From Ktedonobacterales bacterium (lineage in GTDB: Bacteria > Chloroflexota > Ktedonobacteria > Ktedonobacterales > JADMIN01): a DNA stretch of 7,193 nt. The notes below the pieces were generated by a model that saw only the letters and a list, made by a program, of their open reading frames with translations, made no database searches and was not told the origin of the DNA. The number at the start of each line of letters is the position of its first letter. The first letter of the stretch is position 1. Positions 1 through 4,799 of this stretch are shown here, piece after piece. The translations under genes were made by a program, and so were the position numbers. The stretch is taken from assembly GCA_025450405.1 (NCBI GenBank), contig JANWHL010000209.1:1-7193 (forward strand), read 5' to 3'.

Positions 1-852
1 CTATTGCTGGAAGGCGAGCCGGGCGTGGGGAAGACGGAGGTCGCGCGCGTGCTGGCCGACGCGCTCGGTACGCGGGTGATCCGGCTCCAGTGCTATGAGG
101 GGATCGACCAGTCCACCGCCGTCGACGAATGGAACAACGCGCGCCAGCTCCTGGCCATCCGGATGGCGGAGGCACGCCGCGACGACCCGCGCCGCGACGA
201 GCCACGCCCGGCTGGGCGCGAGGACGGCCGGGCACCTGGCCTGGACCTGGGCGACCTGGGCGACATCTTCAGTCCCGCGTTCCTGATCCGTCGGCCGCTG
301 CTCCAGGCCATCGACGCCGCCAATGAGCGGGCGCCCGTCCTGCTGGTGGATGAGCTAGATCGCGCCGACGAGGAGTTCGAAGCCTACCTGCTGGAGCTGC
401 TGGGCGACTTTCAGGTGACGGTGCCGGAGCTTGGGACGCTACGGGCAGTCGTGCCGCCGGTGGTGGTGCTGACCTCGAACCGCACCCGTGAGATCCACGA
501 CGCCCTGCGCCGGCGCTGCCTGTACTTCTGGATCGAGTACCCCACGCTGGAGAAGGAATACGCTATCGTCGTGGCCCGTGTACCCGAGGCGCCCGAGGCA
601 CTTGCCAGGCAGGTGGTGGGCTTCGTCCAGCAATTGCGCGGGGAGGATCTCTTCAAGGCGCCGGGTGTCGCGGAAACGCTCGATTGGCTGGCGGCGCTCG
701 TGACTCTGGGTCAGACTGAGCTGACGGAAGGGGCGGTGCGCGATTCGCTTGGCGCGCTGCTCAAGTACCAGGACGACATCCAGAAAGTCCACGGCGGCGG
801 GTTGATTGGGAAGCTCATCGACAAAGTTCGCGGCGGATCGACCAGGGGATGA
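1..852 (+). CDS. MoxR-family AAA+ ATPase, CoxD-like (5' end outside the window)
   Basis: An AAA+ ATPase that hydrolyses ATP to remodel a client protein, probably together with the VWA protein encoded next. The reading frame is open from the first base, and the Walker A motif GEPGVGKT lies at 13-36. MoxR proteins normally have some 30-40 residues before it, so the true start is upstream and the TTG at position 4 is not a credible start. Walker B is VDELD (346-360), sensor 1 is the Asn in TSN (478-480), and the arginine-rich ALRRRC follows near 502-519 where an arginine finger is expected. The visible 283 residues plus the missing N-terminus fit the roughly 295-residue CoxD/MoxR size. Between Walker A and B sits a charged, Arg/Asp/Pro-rich insert (about 163-243). 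In Oligotropha carboxidovorans CoxD acts in maturation of the Cu-S-Mo site of CO dehydrogenase. No CO dehydrogenase structural gene is visible here, so the client is unknown. The family call is firm; the CoxD role is inference. Confidence 0.93.
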   Translation, partial: LLLEGEPGVGKTEVARVLADALGTRVIRLQCYEGIDQSTAVDEWNNARQLLAIRMAEARRDDPRRDEPRPAGREDGRAPGLDLGDLGDIFSPAFLIRRPLLQAIDAANERAPVLLVDELDRADEEFEAYLLELLGDFQVTVPELGTLRAVVPPVVVLTSNRTREIHDALRRRCLYFWIEYPTLEKEYAIVVARVPEAPEALARQVVGFVQQLRGEDLFKAPGVAETLDWLAALVTLGQTELTEGAVRDSLGALLKYQDDIQKVHGGGLIGKLIDKVRGGSTRG

Positions 853-859
853 GGGCGGC

Positions 860-2287
860 ATGACGGCGATGGACCAGGCCGACCCGCCCACCGATGGGGC
901 CCAGCGCGCGGGGATACCGGCGGAGCCAGTTCCGGGCGACGCGACCGCCGCTCTCGGCGCGGTGGGCGGGCTGACGCCCGAGGAGCGCGCTCGGGGGGAC
1001 CTGCTGCTGGCGCGCATCGTGGACTTCGCGCGGCTGCTGTGGGAGTTGGGGCTCGATATTGGGCCCGGCCGCGTAGTGGACCTCGCGCGCAGCCTCCCCC
1101 TGATCGATGTGGGCCGCCGCGCGGATTTCTATCAACTGCTCAAGGTGAGCCTGCTCGCGCGCCATGAGCAGGAGCCCACCTTCGATGCCGCCTTCGCCTA
1201 TTTCTGGCGGTCGCCGCACGAGGGCGGCGGCCAGCGCCTGGGATTGGAGCGCGAGGAGGAGCCCGGACGGCGCCGATTCCTGGCGCTGCCCAGCCACCGC
1301 CTGCCTGCGGAGCACCAGGAGGCGCCACGACCGGTGTTGCGACCCGCGGGTCACCGGCATCCAGCCGCGCGCCTGGGGCAGTCGCGACCGCGACCGCATG
1401 AGGGCGAGGAGGAAGAAGACGCCACCGGCAGCCGTGCCTATAGTGCGGCCGAGGCTCTGCGGCGCAAGGATTTCGAGCAATACACCTGGGACGAGCTGCA
1501 GGAGGCACGGCGGCTGATGGCCGAGGCGCACTGGCGCCTGGGCGAACGGCCCTCGCGGCGCCACCGGCCGGCCCGTCGGGGCCGGCGCCCGGACCTGCGC
1601 CGGACGTTTCGCCAGAGCTTGCGGGCGGGAGGCGAGCCCATCCAGTTGGCCTGGCGCCAGACGCGACGCAAGCCGCGTCCGCTGGTGATCATCTGCGATA
1701 TCAGCGGGTCCATGAGCCTCTATTCGCGGCTCCTGCTGCATTTCATCTATACCGTCTCGTCCGGTCTCGCCCATGTCGAGGCGTTCGTCTTCGGCACTCG
1801 ACTCACGCGCATCACCCGCCAGCTTGCCCGACGCGACGTCGACGAGGCAATCCACGAAGTGTCCAAAACCGTGCAGGACTGGTCGGGCGGCACGCGCATT
1901 GGCGAGTCGCTGCATACCTTCAATTTTCGCTGGGGACGGCGTGTGCTGGGGCGCGGCGCCGTGGTCTTGATCATCAGCGATGGCTGGGATCGCGGCGATG
2001 TCCGGCTGCTTGGAGAAGAGATGGCACGACTCCAGCGCAGCTGCCACCGCCTGATCTGGCTGAATCCGCTGCTCGGGCAGGATGACTATCGCCCAGTGAC
2101 AGCGGGTATGCGGGCCGCGCTCCCATTTGTGGATGATTTCCTGCCGGCGAACAACCTCGAGAGCCTGCTGGCCCTCGGGCGACTGCTGGAACGGGTGGAC
2201 GATCGCCGCCGTCCAACGCGTGGGCGCACGACGCCGTTCGCGGGTGGCCAAGCGCGGTCGCTCTCGGGGGCGCGACAGGCGCGGTAG
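860..2287 (+). CDS. CoxE-like VWA (von Willebrand factor type A) domain protein
   Basis: A 475-residue partner protein of the preceding MoxR ATPase, of the CoxE-like VWA family (COG3552 type). The N-terminal helical part (about residues 50-125, including GLDIGPGRVVDLARSL and the stretch ending in AFAYFWR) matches the family. A low-complexity Arg/Pro/Glu linker (about 130-190) follows, then the family-typical YSAAEALRRKDF and an Arg-rich RRHRPARRGRR-type stretch. The VWA fold runs from about residue 275 to 445 with a complete MIDAS: D280-x-S282-x-S284, T345 in GGTRIG and D374 in SDGWD. It is therefore expected to bind a divalent metal and a ligand or client protein. I chose ATG 860 because it lies 7 nt after the upstream stop with GAGGG (851-855) in front; a longer in-frame start at 806 would overlap the ATPase gene by 47 nt and has no family support. 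The tight spacing implies one transcript with the ATPase. In CO oxidisers CoxE acts in CO dehydrogenase maturation; here that is only an analogy. Confidence 0.93.
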   Translation: MTAMDQADPPTDGAQRAGIPAEPVPGDATAALGAVGGLTPEERARGDLLLARIVDFARLLWELGLDIGPGRVVDLARSLPLIDVGRRADFYQLLKVSLLARHEQEPTFDAAFAYFWRSPHEGGGQRLGLEREEEPGRRRFLALPSHRLPAEHQEAPRPVLRPAGHRHPAARLGQSRPRPHEGEEEEDATGSRAYSAAEALRRKDFEQYTWDELQEARRLMAEAHWRLGERPSRRHRPARRGRRPDLRRTFRQSLRAGGEPIQLAWRQTRRKPRPLVIICDISGSMSLYSRLLLHFIYTVSSGLAHVEAFVFGTRLTRITRQLARRDVDEAIHEVSKTVQDWSGGTRIGESLHTFNFRWGRRVLGRGAVVLIISDGWDRGDVRLLGEEMARLQRSCHRLIWLNPLLGQDDYRPVTAGMRAALPFVDDFLPANNLESLLALGRLLERVDDRRRPTRGRTTPFAGGQARSLSGARQAR

Positions 2288-2337
2288 GGCGATGGTGGCG
2301 CGGCGAAGCACGCCGGGACGAATCGGCCGCCGTTCCG

Positions 2338-2350
2338 TTATACACAGTGT
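2338..2350 (+). promoter_or_regulatory. weak AT-rich patch with small palindrome before parA1; tentative promoter element
   Basis: The 114-bp gap between the VWA gene and the first ParA gene (2288-2401) is G+C-rich except here. TATACA (2339-2344) could be a -10 hexamer (4 of 6 matches), and it overlaps the small palindrome ACAC-A-GTGT (2342-2350). No good -35 box is present at 16-18 bp, so the call is weak. The first ParA gene may simply be read through from the MoxR-VWA unit, since I see no terminator-like hairpin with a T tract in the gap. Confidence 0.2.
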
Positions 2351-2384
2351 CGGGCGGTCCAGCACGGGGGTGGGCGCACGGAGC

Positions 2385-2392
2385 GGGGGGAG
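2385..2392 (+). promoter_or_regulatory. ribosome binding site of parA1
   Basis: A G-rich GGGGGGAG stretch ends 9 nt before GTG 2402. It supports the non-ATG start, which is also the only start that makes the two ParA paralogues begin at the same residue. Confidence 0.5.
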
Positions 2393-2401
2393 TGTGGCGC
2401 G

Positions 2402-3796
2402 GTGGCGGTGGTGACAAGCATTATCAACTTGAAGGGGGGTGTGGGCAAGACCACGCTGACGATTGCCCTCGCCCACTATCTGGCGGCGGAGCACCATCGA
2501 CGGGTGCTGGTGGTGGACCTGGATCCGCAAACCAACGCGACCGTCTGCCTGATACCGGAGCACGATTGGCAGGCGCGGGACCGCCGCTTCCAGACACTCT
2601 ATGGACTGTTCCTGGATGTGCTGGAGGGGACGCGGCGTTTCGACGCCGACGCCGCCATTGTGGCAAACACCTCGAATGTGGGCGGTGGTGTGTTTGGGCT
2701 GGACCTCCTCCCCAGCAGCATCCGGCTCATTGGGTTGCAGGAGGACCTAGCGCGGATGGTCTGGCCGGGAGTCGCCCTGAATCCGCCAGTGATGGCGCTG
2801 CGCGATCAACTGGCTGGCGTGCTCGACCGGTACGACCATGTGCTGCTCGATTGCCCACCCGCCCTGGGCGTGATCACGCAGAGCGGCCTACTCATGAGCC
2901 ATCTCGTGCTGGTGCCCGTGGTCCCTGATATTCTCTCGGTGCAGGGTGTGTTGCCGGTGCTCCGGTTGGTAGAGGCCTTTGGCCGGCGGTCGGGGCATGC
3001 TGTCGACCCGGTGGGCACCGTGATCTCACGCTACGATCGGCACAATCGCCTGCATCTCCGAATTCTGGATGAGCTGCGCCGCGGAGCGCGAGCGGGCGTG
3101 TATCCGCCGATTTTTCGTTCGCTGGTGCCTGATGCGGCGCGGATCGCCGCGGCCGCCGATGTGTATGCCAGCCCACGGACCCTGCGCCAGAAGTACGGGG
3201 CCGCCCACGGGACGTTCGCGGCGCTCGCGCGCGAGTTCATGGTGCGGGCCGAGCGTGTGAGCGGGGTAGCGCGGATCGCGGCGGTCGATCGAGACGTCCG
3301 CCGCGATTTCACCGAGCGGCGCGTGCGGGCCAGCGCGGGGCCGGACCTGGTGGCGGGCGCAGTGCTGGATGCGGAGATCGCGGGGAAGTCGATCGCATCT
3401 GTGAGCCAACCGCGTGGGACGGTATTCCGCCCCGCCAAGTCGGCGGAGGCCTGGCCGCGGGTTGGCGACGAGGCGGGAACTGGATTCGGCCGCGCGGCGG
3501 CCGCCACGCGTCCAATGGTCGCTCCCGACGGCACGCCGCTGGTTGCGCCGCTGGCCGAATGGCAAGCCGACGACGCGGGAGCCCCCAATGGCGCGGGAGT
3601 GGCGGGTGAGGAGTCAGCACCTGAGGAGTCAGAAGCTGAGGAGTCTTTGGCCGCGAACGGGGGCGTCACGCCGCCCAGTGGCGGCGAGGGGGTTCGGTCG
3701 GAGGTCGACGTGGCACTGGCCGGTGTTCCCGGAGCGCCGGTGGCGCGGATGGCCCGGGGGCACGGCGACGACGCGGCTGGCACGGCGCACGGATAG
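2402..3796 (+). CDS. ParA/Soj-family ATPase with long C-terminal tail (parA1)
   Basis: A 464-residue protein with an N-terminal ParA-type (Soj/MinD superfamily) ATPase of about 284 residues and a tail of about 180 residues. Such ATPases dimerise on ATP, bind DNA nonspecifically and position plasmids, chromosomes or protein cargoes over the nucleoid. Visible motifs are the deviant Walker A KGGVGKT (residues 11-17, signature lysine K11 and catalytic K16), Walker A' DLDPQTN (D39, D41) and Walker B LLDCPP (D150). The GTG start aligns exactly with the ATG start of the downstream paralogue, and GGGGGGAG (2385-2392) precedes it by 9 nt. The tail (about 285-464) is rich in Ala, Gly, Glu and Arg, looks disordered, contains three EES-type pentapeptide repeats and has no recognisable domain. 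No ParB-like gene is adjacent. The ATPase family is clear; the cargo, the partner and the function of the tail are unknown. It is not MinD-like at its C-terminus, as no amphipathic membrane-targeting helix is evident. Confidence 0.9.
   Translation: MAVVTSIINLKGGVGKTTLTIALAHYLAAEHHRRVLVVDLDPQTNATVCLIPEHDWQARDRRFQTLYGLFLDVLEGTRRFDADAAIVANTSNVGGGVFGLDLLPSSIRLIGLQEDLARMVWPGVALNPPVMALRDQLAGVLDRYDHVLLDCPPALGVITQSGLLMSHLVLVPVVPDILSVQGVLPVLRLVEAFGRRSGHAVDPVGTVISRYDRHNRLHLRILDELRRGARAGVYPPIFRSLVPDAARIAAAADVYASPRTLRQKYGAAHGTFAALAREFMVRAERVSGVARIAAVDRDVRRDFTERRVRASAGPDLVAGAVLDAEIAGKSIASVSQPRGTVFRPAKSAEAWPRVGDEAGTGFGRAAAATRPMVAPDGTPLVAPLAEWQADDAGAPNGAGVAGEESAPEESEAEESLAANGGVTPPSGGEGVRSEVDVALAGVPGAPVARMARGHGDDAAGTAHG
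3607..3650 (+). repeat. three-copy 15-bp in-frame tandem repeat in the parA1 tail
   Basis: Units begin at 3607, 3622 and 3637, and each starts with TGAGGAGTC. In the parA1 frame they encode EESAP, EESEA and EESLA (residues 403-417). The 15-bp period keeps the frame, so unit gain or loss would only lengthen or shorten the acidic segment. This points to recent slippage in a weakly constrained tail. Confidence 0.85.
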
Positions 3797-3813
3797 GCGC
3801 GTTGGCGCGATAG

Positions 3814-3842
3814 TAGACAGCGGGGCCTTCGTCGGCTAGGAT
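3814..3842 (+). promoter_or_regulatory. candidate sigma70-type promoter for parA2
   Basis: A -35-like TAGACA (3814-3819, 5 of 6 matches to TTGACA) is followed after exactly 17 bp by a -10-like TAGGAT (3837-3842, 4 of 6 matches). It lies in the 139-bp gap between the two ParA genes, just after the parA1 stop. Transcription would begin near 3849 and give a leader of about 87 nt. It would let the second ParA gene be expressed independently of the first. Matching is by eye only. Confidence 0.45.
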
Positions 3843-3860
3843 AGAGAGCGCCGCGCCGGA

Positions 3861-3891
3861 GTGGTCGCGCGGGGTCGCGGTTTGCGGCCAC
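3861..3891 (+). repeat. inverted repeat in the parA2 leader
   Basis: GTGGTCGC (3861-3868) can pair with GCGGCCAC (3884-3891) through eight base pairs, one of them G-U in RNA, around a 15-nt loop. No T tract follows, so it is not an intrinsic terminator. It sits between the candidate promoter and the ribosome binding site of parA2, where it could be an mRNA hairpin or an operator. In DNA this G+C-rich, chance is a real alternative. Confidence 0.3.
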
Positions 3892-3921
3892 GCTGGGGTC
3901 CTGACGTTGGCGATTGGTTGC

Positions 3922-3927
3922 GGAGGT
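3922..3927 (+). promoter_or_regulatory. ribosome binding site of parA2
   Basis: GGAGGT lies 8 nt before ATG 3936 and decides the start. An in-frame upstream GTG (3861) would add 25 residues with no counterpart in parA1. Confidence 0.75.
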
Positions 3928-3935
3928 CGAGCGGC

Positions 3936-4799
3936 ATGGCCACTATCACGAGCATCATCAATCTCAAAGGCGGTGTGGGCAAGACGACCATGACGATCGC
4001 CCTGGCACACTACCTGGCGGGCGAGCATGGCAAGCGCGTGCTCGTGATCGACCTCGACCCGCAGACCAATGCGACGATCGCGCTCGTGACCGAGCGGCGC
4101 TGGCGCGAGCGCGACCAGGCGGGGCAAACGTTGTATCAACTGTTCAAGGATCAGCTGGACGGTACGCGGGCGTTCAACGCGTCCGAAGCCATCCTGCCGA
4201 GGGTTTCCAACATCACTGGCGGCGTGCCGGGACTCGACCTGCTGCCGTCAAGCATCCGTCTCCACCGTATCCAGGACAAGATCACCAAGATCGCCGACAT
4301 CGACACGTTCCGCGGCGGGCCGGTCTACGCGCTGCGCGAAGCGCTGCGCGGCGTCTTGCCGTATTATGACCACGTGCTGATCGACTGCCCGCCCAACCTC
4401 GGCATCATCACGCTCAACGGCATCGCCATCAGCCGCTATTTTCTCATCCCGGTGGTTCCTGACATCCTCTCGACGCTGGGCGTGCCGCTAGTGCTGGACC
4501 GCATGGCCGACTTCGCGCTGCGGGCGCAGCACGAAATCTACGGGCTGGGCATCGTGGTCTCGCGCTACCGTCCGACGAGCCGCCTGCACAAAGAGACCGT
4601 GGCCAATATGCGACGCGACGCCATCCCCGGCATCCACCCGCCCATCTTCGCCACGGTCATCAACGAGGCGCTCGAAGTGGCCGAAGCGGCTGATGTCGAA
4701 GAGAGTGTGCACTCACTGCGCGACAAGTTTGGTGGGGGCGGGCCGCACAAGCAGTTTAGTGGTCTCGCGAACGAGTACATGCGCTATGTTGGCGGCTGA
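3936..4799 (+). CDS. ParA/Soj-family ATPase, compact paralogue (parA2)
   Basis: A 287-residue ParA-type ATPase, the usual size for Soj-like proteins, without the long tail of its upstream neighbour. Deviant Walker A is KGGVGKT (residues 11-17), Walker A' is DLDPQTN (D39, D41) and Walker B is LIDCPP (D150), so ATP binding, dimerisation and hydrolysis should be intact. By hand, its first 153 residues align with parA1 with no gap and 95 identities; similarity is lower but still clear to about residue 285. This indicates an ancestral tandem duplication. Start ATG 3936 is set by GGAGGT at 3922 and by agreement with the paralogue. A separate promoter is plausible at 3814-3842. The 3' end overlaps convergent recJ by 16 bp, and its TGA stop is the first of three in-frame TGA triplets spaced 15 bp apart. 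Without a ParB neighbour or parS, it may position an unknown cargo rather than segregate the chromosome; this is inference. Confidence 0.93.
   Translation: MATITSIINLKGGVGKTTMTIALAHYLAGEHGKRVLVIDLDPQTNATIALVTERRWRERDQAGQTLYQLFKDQLDGTRAFNASEAILPRVSNITGGVPGLDLLPSSIRLHRIQDKITKIADIDTFRGGPVYALREALRGVLPYYDHVLIDCPPNLGIITLNGIAISRYFLIPVVPDILSTLGVPLVLDRMADFALRAQHEIYGLGIVVSRYRPTSRLHKETVANMRRDAIPGIHPPIFATVINEALEVAEAADVEESVHSLRDKFGGGGPHKQFSGLANEYMRYVGG

Noticed and set aside
806..859. Upstream in-frame ATG that would add 18 residues to the VWA protein
   Set aside because: It would overlap the ATPase gene by 47 nt, whereas ATG 860 follows its stop by 7 nt with a GAGGG in front.
1235..1440. Possible frameshift in the VWA gene linker, because the translation turns Arg/Pro/Glu-rich
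   Set aside because: The same frame shows CoxE-family sequence both before (FAYFWR) and after (YSAAEALRRKDF) the stretch, and CoxE-like proteins normally have a variable low-complexity linker there.
815..2563. 582-codon open frame on the - strand opposite the VWA gene
   Set aside because: It is a mirror of the high-G+C codon pattern of the + strand gene, runs on through the intergenic gap into parA1, has an Arg/Ala/His/Gln-rich composition and no recognisable motif. The + strand frame has a complete VWA MIDAS.
3031..3891. 286-codon open frame on the - strand opposite parA1
   Set aside because: Low-complexity Ala/Ser/Arg/Pro product lying over the ParA1 coding region and its tail, with no motif. 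It is best explained as a shadow of G+C-rich coding sequence.
3861..3935. Upstream in-frame GTG that would add 25 residues to ParA2
   Set aside because: The added residues have no match in the paralogue and the strong GGAGGT at 3922-3927 serves ATG 3936.
2288..4000. parS-like sites (TGTTTCACGTGAAACA type) near the ParA genes
   Set aside because: I looked for the palindrome in the gaps and around the gene ends and found nothing close to it.
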